This document shows, piece by piece, positions 18,258 through 27,171 of a DNA stretch of 64,000 bases. Numbering within the stretch: the stretch's first letter is position 1; each line of letters opens with the position of its first letter. This stretch comes from Nostoc cf. commune SO-36 (lineage in GTDB: Bacteria; Cyanobacteriota; Cyanobacteriia; Cyanobacteriales; Nostocaceae). Under the pieces are notes generated by a model that saw only the letters and a list, made by a program, of their open reading frames with translations, was not told the DNA's origin and ran no database searches. The stretch is taken from the NCBI RefSeq assembly GCF_023734775.1, contig NZ_AP025732.1, forward strand, positions 2,548,501 through 2,612,500. Direction: 5' to 3'. Made by a program: the position numbers and the translations under genes.

Positions 18258-19379
18258 ATGCAATCAGCAGTTACACCCGAATCTTCGGCAATGGATACAC
18301 CCAAACAAGGAATGCCAGTAACAATTATTACAGGTTTCCTCGGTAGTGGCAAGACGACTTTACTTAATCATATCCTCAACAACCAACAGGGGTTAAAAAC
18401 CGCTGTTCTCGTCAATGAATTTGGTGAAATTGGCATCGACAACGAGCTAATTGTTTCCACTGGTGAGAACATGGTGGAACTAAACAATGGTTGTATCTGC
18501 TGCACTATTAATAATGATTTAGTGGATGCAGTTTACAAAGTTTTAGAACGCCAAGAAAATCTAAATTATTTAGTAGTGGAAACAACTGGATTAGCAGATC
18601 CGCTACCAGTAGCTTTAACATTTTTGGGCACAGAATTGCGGGATTTAACCCGCTTAGATTCGATTATTACTGTGGTAGATGCGGCCAATTACAGCCTAGA
18701 TTTATTTAATTCGGAGGCAGCATACAGCCAGATTGCTTATGGTGATGTAATTGTGCTGAATAAAGCTGATTTGGTTGATGAAGCCACTTTAAACGAGTTA
18801 GAAGGAAAAATTAACGAAGTTAAGGAAGGAGCAAGAATTATTCGCGCTACGCGATCGCAAGTGCCACTTCCGTTGATTCTCAGTGTTGGTCTGTTTGAGT
18901 CTGATAAATATTTTGACACAGTGATTGATGAACATGACCATCATGATCATGAACACGATCATCACGACCACGATGATCACGATCACTCAAAATGCGGTCA
19001 CGATCATCACGAACATGACCATGAGCATCACGACCATCACCATCATTCTGACCATTTAGAAAATGATGGTTTTACTTCCATCTCTTTCCAAAGTGACAAG
19101 CCTTTTTCTATTAGGAAGTTTCAGTATTTCTTAGATAACCAACTACCCTCAAATATCTTCCGAGCAAAGGGGATTATGTGGTTTGATGAAAGTCCGAAGC
19201 GTCATATTTTCCACCTTTGCGGTAAACGCTTTACGTTGGATGATGATGAATGGCAAGGTCAACTGAAAAATCAACTAGTGCTGATTGGTCAAAATTTAGA
19301 TCGTGAGGCTTTAATTTCTCAACTTGAAAACTGCATTTGTCTACCTTCAAAATCTCGCGGTAAAGGCTTTGGCAAATAA
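18258..19379 (+). CDS. CobW/ZNG-type GTP-dependent metallochaperone, His-rich
   Basis: The protein has 373 residues. It has a G3E GTPase domain with Walker A GFLGSGKTTLLNH, the metal motif GCICCTI (CxCC), and NKADL as the guanine-specificity loop. A run of about 40 residues consisting mostly of His and Asp (about 222-265) follows, then the CobW C-terminal domain. The CxCC site and His-rich loop point to zinc (or cobalt) delivery to client proteins. COG0523 proteins of this shape are often Zur-regulated, but I see no clear Zur box. It is probably monocistronic. Confidence 0.9.
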   Translation: MQSAVTPESSAMDTPKQGMPVTIITGFLGSGKTTLLNHILNNQQGLKTAVLVNEFGEIGIDNELIVSTGENMVELNNGCICCTINNDLVDAVYKVLERQENLNYLVVETTGLADPLPVALTFLGTELRDLTRLDSIITVVDAANYSLDLFNSEAAYSQIAYGDVIVLNKADLVDEATLNELEGKINEVKEGARIIRATRSQVPLPLILSVGLFESDKYFDTVIDEHDHHDHEHDHHDHDDHDHSKCGHDHHEHDHEHHDHHHHSDHLENDGFTSISFQSDKPFSIRKFQYFLDNQLPSNIFRAKGIMWFDESPKRHIFHLCGKRFTLDDDEWQGQLKNQLVLIGQNLDREALISQLENCICLPSKSRGKGFGK

Positions 19380-19392
19380 AAGTTAGAAGTTA

Positions 19393-19558
19393 GAGACGCG
19401 ATTAATCGCGTCTGTACAAAAGTTAGGAGTTAGGAGTTTAATATTCGTACTCGTTCCCAGGTTCCACCTGGGAATGCATTTTTAATGGCTCCGCCATCGA
19501 TTTTGAGCAATAAAAATGAGAGAATAGCGTAGGCGTAGCCCGTTGTAGACATCGCTTT
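19393..19558. repeat. Palindromic repeat and a short dispersed repeat
   Basis: A GAGACGCGATTAATCGCGTC palindrome lies at 19393-19413. An SDR of the GTAGCCCGTTGTAGACATCG type lies at 19535-19555, ending just at the 3' end of the Rpn gene. Confidence 0.7.
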
Positions 19559-19559
19559 C

Positions 19560-20366
19560 TCACTCACCTGGATTACCAGTTTCTTCACTTGCCAACTGCT
19601 GTACCTGTTCCAGAGATAACCCTGTCACTCTTGCCACTATTTCTACTGAGATTCCCTCTTTGAGCGAATTTATTGCTACACGCCGCACTTCTTCAGCACG
19701 ACCTTCAGCACGACCTTCAGCTAAACCTTCAGCTAAACCTTCAGCAAGGATAGCTTGATAAGTTACCGATTCCTGCATAAGTTCCCTCCGCAGCAATTGT
19801 TGAATTATCTCTTTCTCTAATACTAGCCCAGCCAGAATGAACGCTGAGGCTGCAATATTGTTCTGGATACGTTGATCAGCAATTTCTGAAATCTCCTGAG
19901 CAACTTGCTGTAAAGTAGCAGTGCGGTTATTTGTTTGACTTAACACCGCAAATGGTAATAACCCTGGATGCTCCAAAAATACACTTGTTGGTTGCTCCCA
20001 AAGGCGAATTACCTCGAACCTATGAAAAGTTTCTTCCAAAGTGAATGTGGTTTGCTGCACAAATTCTGAATTTGTTTGTTGCAGATAAATCACTACCTGA
20101 CGCATTCGCTTATTCTTGAAGCGGCGATACACTCGCAACCAATAATCCACCATCCGAAAGGGAATATCAGCTTTCGGTTGGGTTTGGAATTCCAAATGCA
20201 GCACAACTTCATAAGATTGGAGCAATATCAGCGCATCGGCGCGGATTGGTTCAAGAGAAAGTTCAGAAGGGCTTAATTCAGTCAGGGTGATAGATTCTCC
20301 TAACAGCCAAGTGGCAAAATCACTGGAGAAAGTTTCAGCAAGGAACTTACAAACGTTATCGAACAT
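19560..20366 (-). CDS. Rpn family nuclease/putative transposase
   Basis: This 268-residue protein is of the Rpn (recombination-promoting nuclease) family. The PD-(D/E)XK-type core is ADALILLQSYEVVLHLEFQTQ in the first third. Near residue 210 is a Glu/Ala/Gly repeat (AEGLAEGLAEGRAEGRAE), with a helical tail GISVEIVARVTGLSLEQVQQL that is usual in cyanobacterial members. E. coli RpnA has calcium-stimulated DNA endonuclease activity and promotes RecA-independent recombination. Nostoc genomes carry many paralogues. It stands alone between repeats. Confidence 0.85.
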   Translation of the reverse strand: MFDNVCKFLAETFSSDFATWLLGESITLTELSPSELSLEPIRADALILLQSYEVVLHLEFQTQPKADIPFRMVDYWLRVYRRFKNKRMRQVVIYLQQTNSEFVQQTTFTLEETFHRFEVIRLWEQPTSVFLEHPGLLPFAVLSQTNNRTATLQQVAQEISEIADQRIQNNIAASAFILAGLVLEKEIIQQLLRRELMQESVTYQAILAEGLAEGLAEGRAEGRAEEVRRVAINSLKEGISVEIVARVTGLSLEQVQQLASEETGNPGE

Positions 20367-20472
20367 TAAGAGATTTTATCAGGTGGTAAGCGCTCATTGT
20401 TTCTATATTTAGTTTGCGGTTTAAGAATGCAATCGCTCTAAGATTGAAACGTTGATGAACCTTTAGATTAAA

Positions 20473-20925
20473 ATGCGCGTTATCATCCAGCGAGTCAAAT
20501 CATCTCAAGTTACAGTTAATGGTGAAATTGTCGGCAAAATTGGACGGGGGCTAAATTTGCTCGTAGGCATAGCCAATACCGACACTAATGTTGAAATCGA
20601 CTGGATGGTGTGTAAGTGCCTAGAACTGAGGCTGTTTCCTGACGATGAAGGAGACGATCGCTGGCAAAAATCTGTACAAGAAATTGGCGGCGAGTTATTA
20701 GTAGTCAGTCAATTTACCCTTTATGGTGACTGTCGTAAAGGTCGCCGTCCTTCTTTTGACCGTTCAGCTACTCCCCAATTAGCAGTAGATTTGTATGATC
20801 GTTTTGTTACCAAATTAAGAGCTAGCGGCTTGCAAGTAGAAACAGGTCAATTTGGCGCAATGATGCAAGTTACGATTGAAAACGATAGTCCTGTAACTTT
20901 GTTACTTGAAAAAGAAGTAATCTAA
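20473..20925 (+). CDS. dtd: D-aminoacyl-tRNA deacylase
   Basis: DTD removes D-amino acids, and glycine mischarged on tRNA-Ala, from tRNAs. The protein has the usual 150 residues. It begins [18 protein letters not shown], has the catalytic [17 protein letters not shown] segment, and ends with [12 protein letters not shown]. In the family the last motif is N-x-G-P-[VI]-T, whose Gly-cisPro dipeptide excludes L-amino acids; here Ser replaces that Gly (codon AGT). Otherwise it is normal. It precedes psb28 on the same strand with a 104-bp gap. Confidence 0.95.
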   Translation: MRVIIQRVKSSQVTVNGEIVGKIGRGLNLLVGIANTDTNVEIDWMVCKCLELRLFPDDEGDDRWQKSVQEIGGELLVVSQFTLYGDCRKGRRPSFDRSATPQLAVDLYDRFVTKLRASGLQVETGQFGAMMQVTIENDSPVTLLLEKEVI

Positions 20926-21029
20926 GTAGATACACTAAAAAAATGAATAACAGTAGCCTCTAGACCGTGGTGTTCTAATTGATGAGAGAATATTAAATTA
21001 ACCATCATAAAAGTTTAAATTCACTAATC

Positions 21030-21371
21030 ATGGCGAAAATCCAGTTTTCTAGAGGTCTTGACGAAGAAGTAACTCCAGATGTGCGCTTGACGCGATCGCG
21101 CACTGGCGACAGTGGTACAGCGACCTTTATTTTTACGAATCCGAAGATTTTAGATCAAGGTAGCACCGAAGATATTACCGGGATGTACTTGATTGACGAA
21201 GAAGGCGAAATAATTACTCGTGAAGTTAAAGCTAAATTTATCAACGGTAAACCAGAAGAATTAGAAGCACTTTACGTTATGAAATCTGCCCAAGAATGGG
21301 AGCGCTTTATGCGCTTCATGGAGCGGTACGCTGAAGAAAACGATCTGGGACTGAGTAAAAATGAGGCGTAG
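21030..21371 (+). CDS. psb28: Photosystem II assembly factor Psb28
   Basis: The protein has 113 residues, opening [20 protein letters not shown] and containing [13 protein letters not shown] and [19 protein letters not shown]. Psb28 binds the cytoplasmic side of PSII assembly intermediates near cytochrome b559 and protects them during biogenesis and repair. Length and sequence are canonical. The spacer after it carries GGGCATT-type repeats. Confidence 0.96.
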   Translation: MAKIQFSRGLDEEVTPDVRLTRSRTGDSGTATFIFTNPKILDQGSTEDITGMYLIDEEGEIITREVKAKFINGKPEELEALYVMKSAQEWERFMRFMERYAEENDLGLSKNEA

Positions 21372-21430
21372 GGCTTAGGGAATTGGGCATCGGGCATTGG
21401 TAATTATTGTCATGCCCAATGCGCCATTCC
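21371..21430. repeat. GGGCATT/CCCAATG repeat cluster
   Basis: GGGCATCGGGCATTGG and an inverted ATGCCCAATGCGCCATTCCC lie between psb28 and moaB. They could form a hairpin that ends psb28 transcription. Confidence 0.65.
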
Positions 21431-21466
21431 CCATTATATATATGATCAAAAATTTATGGCTGACCT

Positions 21467-21970
21467 ATGACATCGCAACCCCACCCAGATAGCTTTAAAA
21501 TTACAGTAAATTGTGCTGTGGTTACTGTCAGCGATACACGCACTTTTGAAACAGACAAAAGTGGGCAGCTAATTCAGCAGTTACTCCTTGGCGCTAACCA
21601 TGCTGTAAAAGCTTACATAATTATTAAGGATGAAGCAACACAAATTCAAGAGCAGATCGAAAATCTGGGTAAAAGCTCAAAGTTGGATGCTGTAATTTTC
21701 AGTGGTGGTACAGGTATTGCACCAAGAGATACGACTTATGATGCCATTGAGAAGTTACTGGAGAAAACCTTACCGGGATTTGGTGAGTTATTTCGTTTTT
21801 TAAGTTATCAAGAAATTGGTTCGCGGGCGATCGCTTCTCGCGCTGTTGCTGGTGTTTATGAAGATAAGTTAATCTTTTCGCTTCCTGGTTCTAGTAATGC
21901 TGTGCGATTGGCGATGGAAAAACTAATTTTACCCGAACTGACTCACTTGGTAAGTCAAGTTTGTTTGTAA
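21467..21970 (+). CDS. moaB: Molybdenum cofactor biosynthesis protein MoaB
   Basis: The protein has 167 residues of the MogA/MoaB/MoeA molybdopterin-binding fold: [16 protein letters not shown] near the start and the signature [16 protein letters not shown] with a following [15 protein letters not shown] region ([14 protein letters not shown]). MoaB/Mog proteins adenylylate molybdopterin before molybdate insertion, which nitrate reductase requires. No other moa/moe gene is adjacent. Confidence 0.93.
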   Translation: MTSQPHPDSFKITVNCAVVTVSDTRTFETDKSGQLIQQLLLGANHAVKAYIIIKDEATQIQEQIENLGKSSKLDAVIFSGGTGIAPRDTTYDAIEKLLEKTLPGFGELFRFLSYQEIGSRAIASRAVAGVYEDKLIFSLPGSSNAVRLAMEKLILPELTHLVSQVCL

Positions 21971-22118
21971 GGGGGTGAAATGAGCAGTTTTTCAGAAAGT
22001 TACCACGATAAATTTAGCTAAAACAAATATATCAGGCACTAAAATCATCCTTTCTATCCTTACATCTTGAGGCTACCCAGAATTATACTGAAACGAATAT
22101 AAGGTTAATATCAGGTTA

Positions 22119-23873
22119 ATGATGCAGCCTCTTCACTGGAATTGCATAATAGCTCATGGCATCACTGCATTTTCCTACTTTGGGATTCCTATAATAATAG
22201 GAGTTTTTTTTACAAAAACTAGGGCAACTATCCCTTCTAAGTTTAGGCTAGCCTTTTTCTTATCAGGTGGATTCATACTATTTTGCGGATTTCATCACCT
22301 TTTGGCAGTCTTTGAGCCACATTCGGCAGTGTCGCTGTTGCATTTAGCTGTACTCGACTTAACAGCGTTGATTTCATTATCTGCATTACTCTACCTAATG
22401 CCGACTGCTTATCAAATTTTAGAAGCGATCGCCATATCTCAACAAAATACCCGCGAACTTCAACGCAGCCAGCAAATGCAACGGCTATTCCTAGATAAGG
22501 GCCCCTTTGGAGCTTATATCAAAGATGAGCAATCTAGGGTGCTTTACTACAACCAGGAGCTACAATCTAGGTTTTTGGTAGATGCAGAAAAATGGTTGGG
22601 TAAAAGAGATAGTGAATTCTTGCCAGATCCAGAAGAGGGGCGGCGGGTAATGGAAAACGATCAAATCGTTTTAAAGACTCTACAACCCTTAAAGCTGATT
22701 GAAGAGGTAAAGATACCTGGTAATGATCAGCCGTGCTACTGGCTATCGTTTAAGTTTCCGTTTAGCGATGGTGCAACGGGCGATCGCCGCATTGGTGGGA
22801 TCAGTATTGATATTACAGAATCTATAGAAGCACAGCGATCGCTCACTGAGCTAAATCGGCAGCTAGCAGAAAAAGCACTGGAATTAGAGCAAAAAAAACA
22901 GGAACTTATATATCTGTCAGATATGGCGGATATGCTTTATTCTTGCGAGTCTGAAGATGAGGTGTATCAAGTAGTTGCTTTAACCTGTTCCAAGCTGTTT
23001 CCTAATATGAGTGGTTGTCTCTGTATAATTTCTAATTCCAAGAATTATGTTCAGATGAATAGTTATTGGGGAGATGGAAAAACCACTAAAGAAATATTTT
23101 CACAATCTGAGTGTTGGGCATTGCGGAGAGATAAACTCAACCTTTTATCGCCTCGTAACTCAGGACTGGTATGCAACCACTTAATACACCCTGTTAGTGG
23201 CGCACATTTGTGTATTCCCTTGTTTGGAGAAGGCGAAATAGTGGGAATTTTATACATCTATTCGCTTGAAGAAATCAGTCCAGAAGAACAACAAATTGCT
23301 GAGATTGTTGCTAGAACATTAGGCTTTACACTGAATAATATATCAATAAAACAACGTCTAACCTATGATAGTTTGCGGGATGGGATGACCCAACTATTCA
23401 ATCAAAGCTATATGGAAACTATAACAGAACAAAGGCTGGCCGAAGCTGACCGTTCGGGAGAATCTGTTAGTATTATTTTTCTTGATATCGATAACTTCAA
23501 ATCTTACAACTCGCGCTATGGGCATGTAACTGCCAACATTGTTATTAAGGGATTAGCAAAGCTGCTGTTAACATCTATTCGCTCCTTTGACATTGCTTGC
23601 AGATGGGGTGGTGAAGAATTTGTGATTTTGATGCCTAATATAACACTGGAAAATCTCAGGAAGCGAGTAGAAGAAATAAGGTTAGATGTTGAAAAAATGC
23701 AATTGAGAGACGGCGATCAGATCCTCGAAGGCATCACCGCTTCTTTTGGAATAGCTGTATCAGAACCAGGGATTACAGTTAAAAATTTGTTGAATCGGGC
23801 AAATCAAGCGATGCTTGAAGCAAAGCGAACAGGAAAGAATCGGGTTAGGGAGTATGTAAATACCTGTAATTAA
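22119..23873 (+). CDS. Membrane diguanylate cyclase with ethylene-receptor-like sensor
   Basis: The protein has 584 residues. Three N-terminal membrane helices (about 8-95) resemble the ethylene-binding domain of ETR1: SYFGIP matches AYFSIP, and FCGFHHL keeps the Cys and His that bind copper in LCGATHL. The Asp needed in plant ETR1 (seven residues before the Tyr) is His here. After this come a PAS domain (about 118-235), a coiled coil, a GAF domain (about 265-410) and a GGDEF domain. The active site is GGEEF, with an RSFD inhibitory I-site five residues before it. It should make cyclic di-GMP in response to a membrane-sensed ligand. Confidence 0.85.
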   Translation: MMQPLHWNCIIAHGITAFSYFGIPIIIGVFFTKTRATIPSKFRLAFFLSGGFILFCGFHHLLAVFEPHSAVSLLHLAVLDLTALISLSALLYLMPTAYQILEAIAISQQNTRELQRSQQMQRLFLDKGPFGAYIKDEQSRVLYYNQELQSRFLVDAEKWLGKRDSEFLPDPEEGRRVMENDQIVLKTLQPLKLIEEVKIPGNDQPCYWLSFKFPFSDGATGDRRIGGISIDITESIEAQRSLTELNRQLAEKALELEQKKQELIYLSDMADMLYSCESEDEVYQVVALTCSKLFPNMSGCLCIISNSKNYVQMNSYWGDGKTTKEIFSQSECWALRRDKLNLLSPRNSGLVCNHLIHPVSGAHLCIPLFGEGEIVGILYIYSLEEISPEEQQIAEIVARTLGFTLNNISIKQRLTYDSLRDGMTQLFNQSYMETITEQRLAEADRSGESVSIIFLDIDNFKSYNSRYGHVTANIVIKGLAKLLLTSIRSFDIACRWGGEEFVILMPNITLENLRKRVEEIRLDVEKMQLRDGDQILEGITASFGIAVSEPGITVKNLLNRANQAMLEAKRTGKNRVREYVNTCN

Positions 23874-23924
23874 TTCTTTTTTCAAATTGGTATGATTTCT
23901 GAATTATATTTTGATAATTTCTCT

Positions 23925-24075
23925 TAAGTAAATGGGCGTAAATAAATATAATATGTTCTGTCATTGCGAGTAAAGCGAAGCAATCCCAGAGACTTTGCGA
24001 TTGCTTCGCTTCTCTACGAGACGCTTCGCGAACACCCGCAATAACATCTTATATTTAATCATGCCTACCTACTTA
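23925..24075. mobile_element. MITE, copy 1
   Basis: This 151-bp element has imperfect terminal repeats TAAGTAAATGGGCGTA and CATGCCTACCTACTTA. Its interior inverted repeat (CATTGCGAGTAAAGCGAAGC and so on) matches copy 2 at 39470-39599 in opposite orientation. An SDR-like TCTCTACGAGACGCTTCGCG interrupts the right arm, which explains the extra length. No coding capacity. Confidence 0.75.
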
Positions 24076-24076
24076 T

Positions 24077-24116
24077 AAAAAAACAACTCCCTGAAGATGT
24101 GGGAGTTGTCTTTTTG
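24077..24116. terminator. Bidirectional rho-independent terminator
   Basis: A 9-bp stem (ACAACTCCC at 24083-24091 and GGGAGTTGT at 24101-24109) has A and T runs on its two sides. It serves the convergent cyclase and mraY genes. Confidence 0.85.
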
Positions 24117-24139
24117 TATTCGAGTAGTTTTTAAAACAT

Positions 24140-25243
24140 TTAGAATGGAGCCATCGCTAAACAAATAGTAGCTAAAATAGCAGCGATTATATAAAACACT
24201 CCAACCACTTGTAATTCTGACCAGCCAGTAAGTTCCAAATGATGATGTAAAGGTGCCATTTTGAACAAGCGTTTGCCTTTGCCATCGGGGCCCTTCGTGG
24301 CTTTGTAATAACTTACCTGTGCCATCACCGAAATGGTTTCTACAAAAAAGATACCACTGAGAATAAACAGAGCCACTAAGGTGTTTGTCAATAACGCTAC
24401 AGCAGCTAAAGCTCCTCCCAGCGCTAAAGAACCAGTATCTCCCATAAAAACACGAGCTGGATTACGGTTATGTACTAAGAAACCCAAGCACCCGCCACTT
24501 AAAGCAGCACAGAAAACCATCAATCCTGGCGCTGTTGGGGCGATTAACGCACCTAATGCCAAAAGTGCGATCGCTACTGTTCCTGCTGCCAAGCCATCAA
24601 TACCATCTGTTAAATTAGTTGCATTACTTTCTGCAACTAGTACAAAACCAGCTAAAGGCCAAAATAAGAACCCTAATGGTAGCGTGAAGCTAACCCAAGG
24701 CAAAGCAATATTTGTAATATTAGAAGGTTGATTAAACATCAGCCATAGACAAAACAAAGCTGCAAAACTCACCTGCAAAGCTAGTTTTGTTCCGGGAGAT
24801 ATACCTTTATTTGATTTACGGCGCAGAATTTGCCAATCGTCAAGCCAGCCAACCAACCCGTAGCTGATTGTCAAAGCCGAAACTGCAAGCACCTCTGTAG
24901 AAAAATTAGCCAATATACAAGCAAGCAGCACAGATACTGGTATAAAAAATATACCGCCCATTGTGGGAGTGCCTGCCTTTTTTAGATGGGCTTGGGGGCC
25001 ATCTTCACGAATTATTTGTCCAGTTTTGAGTGCTTGAAGTAGAGGTATTACCCAATGCCCTACTACACCCGAACCCATAGCACACAGAAGTAGTGGCAGG
25101 GTTAACGACATACTTTGCCAGGGTAGCCTATTGGCCATAGAATCCAACAAAAATGCCGTTGTACCTAGCCCTACGGCTAATAAAGAGGCTAAAGCGATTC
25201 CAGAAATATTTAATCCTTGCTCAGGAGATAATTTAGCGTCCAC
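24140..25243 (-). CDS. mraY: Phospho-N-acetylmuramoyl-pentapeptide-transferase
   Basis: MraY makes lipid I from UDP-MurNAc-pentapeptide and undecaprenyl phosphate in the inner membrane. The protein has 367 residues with about ten membrane helices. Signatures are the DD in SYGLVGWLDDWQIL, the segment ESNATNLTDGIDGLAAG, the metal-binding VFMGDTGSLALGG, and MAPLHHHLELTGW (the HHH loop). All catalytic residues are present. The start ATG at 25243 (MDAKLSPEQGLNISGIALAS) gives the usual cyanobacterial N-terminal extension. It is transcribed toward a strong bidirectional terminator. Confidence 0.96.
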   Translation of the reverse strand: MDAKLSPEQGLNISGIALASLLAVGLGTTAFLLDSMANRLPWQSMSLTLPLLLCAMGSGVVGHWVIPLLQALKTGQIIREDGPQAHLKKAGTPTMGGIFFIPVSVLLACILANFSTEVLAVSALTISYGLVGWLDDWQILRRKSNKGISPGTKLALQVSFAALFCLWLMFNQPSNITNIALPWVSFTLPLGFLFWPLAGFVLVAESNATNLTDGIDGLAAGTVAIALLALGALIAPTAPGLMVFCAALSGGCLGFLVHNRNPARVFMGDTGSLALGGALAAVALLTNTLVALFILSGIFFVETISVMAQVSYYKATKGPDGKGKRLFKMAPLHHHLELTGWSELQVVGVFYIIAAILATICLAMAPF

Positions 25244-25323
25244 AGAAGTTTCCCTTCACTCCACACTTAATAAAATTGAATACCAGGAACTAGGGATACT
25301 ACCAAGTCCCTAACCTGAAAAGG

Positions 25324-25596
25324 CTAATCCTCAGCGATTCCTATTTCATCATCATCGAGGTCGTAGCCAATTCCATCTTCAACACCCATTAGGGAGTCTA
25401 TTCCTTCTTCGTCATCTTGAAAATCCGGTTCGTGAACGTCACGCGCGATGATCCTACCATTGGTTTGTAACCAATCCAACAAAGAAGACTTTGGTTTTAA
25501 GGGGATGACATCGGCTCGTTGGTTACGGGGTTCTTCACGTAATGGAGAATTCAACATATCGAGTGAGGACAAGAAAAGGTTTACGTAAGTTGACAT
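25324..25596 (-). CDS. Small acidic conserved cyanobacterial protein (DUF3134-like)
   Basis: The protein has 90 residues: MLNSPLREEPRNQRADVIPL, then SSLLDWLQTNGRIIARD and a very acidic tail (DDEEGIDSLMGVEDGIGYDL). This pattern fits the DUF3134 family of small cyanobacterial proteins of unknown function. The start may be the internal Met at residue 14 (MLNSPLRE), which begins the conserved part. It lies 80 bases upstream of mraY on the same strand. Confidence 0.7.
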   Translation of the reverse strand: MSTYVNLFLSSLDMLNSPLREEPRNQRADVIPLKPKSSLLDWLQTNGRIIARDVHEPDFQDDEEGIDSLMGVEDGIGYDLDDDEIGIAED

Positions 25597-25800
25597 TTAG
25601 AGTCTATCACTTGACACGGATTAATTTAGTTATCTTTTCAATGCTTCAGTTGATAAATCCGTATTCAGATAGAAATTTTTTATTTAATAGCCATAAGGCT
25701 TAGGTCAAGTGATTCTTAGTAATTTTTATGGCTCTACATATATGTCATAAATATCTTGTTTATCCTGAAGAAAAGTGAATAATTTTTGAGGTGACAGGCG

Positions 25801-26385
25801 ATGATGGGAAAAGCGGCTCTTATGGATGCGATCGCTGGTACAAATCGCGGTTTACTGGCGACCCCAGTACAAAAACAGGCTATCTTAGCAGCGATCGCCA
25901 ATTTAGAAGACTTTAATCCTACACCTCGTCCGGTAGAAGCTGGTAATTTGCTAGATGGCAATTGGCGATTACTATACACCACTAGCAAAGCTCTTTTAAA
26001 CTTAGATCGTCTACCTTTGTGCAAACTGGGTCAAATCTATCAGTGTATCCGAGTAGAGACTACCAGAGTTTACAACATAGCTGAGATTTATGGCTTACCT
26101 TATTTAGAAGGATTAGTCAGCGTTGCTGCTAAATTTGAGCCAGTTTCAGATCGGCGTGTCCAAGTAAAATTTGAGCGTTCTATTATCGGCTTACAACGTT
26201 TAATAGAATACAATTCTCCGGTAACTTTTATCCAACAAATTGAAGCAGGTAAAAAATTTCCGGCGATTGATTTTGCTGTAAACAGTGATAACCAGCAAGG
26301 TTGGTTAGATATCACTTATATAGATAACGATCTACGGGTCGGCAGAGGTAACGAGGGAAGTGTGTTTGTCTTAACTAAAACATAA
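25801..26385 (+). CDS. PAP/fibrillin (plastid lipid-associated) family protein
   Basis: The protein has 194 residues. The fibrillin signature is LLDGNWRLLYTTSKALLNLDRLPL with a C-terminal WLDITYIDNDLRVGRGNEGSV strand region. Members form a lipocalin-like barrel that binds lipophilic molecules. In cyanobacteria and plastids they associate with thylakoids and have been linked to photoprotection. The double ATG at the start (MMGK) leaves the exact first residue open. Confidence 0.88.
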   Translation: MMGKAALMDAIAGTNRGLLATPVQKQAILAAIANLEDFNPTPRPVEAGNLLDGNWRLLYTTSKALLNLDRLPLCKLGQIYQCIRVETTRVYNIAEIYGLPYLEGLVSVAAKFEPVSDRRVQVKFERSIIGLQRLIEYNSPVTFIQQIEAGKKFPAIDFAVNSDNQQGWLDITYIDNDLRVGRGNEGSVFVLTKT

Positions 26386-26518
26386 GCTTCTACAAAATAA
26401 CCGCTTGCGAACGAAGGTACGCTATAACGTGTGCCTTGTCAAGTAGGCTATAATACCGTTTTTTGAGGAGCAGAGGGAATAGAGGGAGCAGGAGAAGCAG
26501 AGGGAGAAGAATTAATAA

Positions 26519-26602
26519 CCAATGCCCCATGCCCCATGCCCCATGCCCAATGCCCAATGCCCAATGCCCAATGCCCAATGCCCAATGCCCAATGCCCAAT
26601 TC
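26519..26602. repeat. Heptamer tandem array CCCCATG/CCCAATG
   Basis: About eleven 7-bp units lie in tandem, first CCCCATG and then CCCAATG, between the fibrillin gene and psaE. This is a Nostoc-type short tandem repeat. The long minus-strand frame across it ([13 protein letters not shown]) is a repeat artefact. Confidence 0.9.
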
Positions 26603-26705
26603 AGACAAATAACTTAACAAAGACTCTTGCTGCTACCTTCAGGTTGTAGAGTGAAATCAATTAGCCCTCTAGATTGGCGATTGATAACTAAAAGGGAAAA
26701 TAATC

Positions 26706-26984
26706 ATGGTTCAACGTGGTTCTAAAGTACGTATTCTCCGCCCTGAATCCTACTGGTTTCAGGATCTAGGAACTGTGGCTTCCATTGACCAAAGCGGCAT
26801 CAAATACCCAGTAATTGTCCGTTTTGAAAAGGTCAATTACTCTGGTATCAATACCAACAACTTTGCTCAAGATGAATTAGTAGAGGTTGAAGCACCAAAG
26901 GCTAAACCAGCTAAAAATAAGCAGCAAAGCTACAAGGGGTTGTTTGATACGATGATGAAGGGAAGTCTTAAGTATGAAGTCTGA
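26706..26984 (+). CDS. psaE: Photosystem I subunit PsaE, with unusual C-terminal extension
   Basis: PsaE sits on the stromal side of PSI and helps dock ferredoxin and cyclic electron flow. Residues 1-70 ([20 protein letters not shown] through [12 protein letters not shown]) are canonical SH3-like PsaE. The usual protein stops at about residue 70; this frame runs on for 22 residues ([20 protein letters not shown] plus EV). One more A in the run GCTAAAAATAAG would give AAA AAA TAA and a normal end. So a one-base loss, real or erroneous, probably removed the stop. Confidence 0.95.
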   Translation: MVQRGSKVRILRPESYWFQDLGTVASIDQSGIKYPVIVRFEKVNYSGINTNNFAQDELVEVEAPKAKPAKNKQQSYKGLFDTMMKGSLKYEV

Positions 26985-27171
26985 AGTATAAAACTTTCAG
27001 TTTATTCATGCCTTTTCCTAACCTACCCTAATCTACGAGAAGCAGCCCTGCGGGTATTTACGGTTTCTTTTGGGTAGTATTACGAGCCACTTACGGGTGT
27101 GTAAGTTACTACCCCATCTCTTCTTTATTCAACGCCCAAATACATCAAAATTGCCTGCTTAATCAGCTTGA

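Noticed and set aside
26390..26620. Minus-strand ORF rich in GHWALGIG
   Set aside because: It is a direct translation of the CCCAATG heptamer array.
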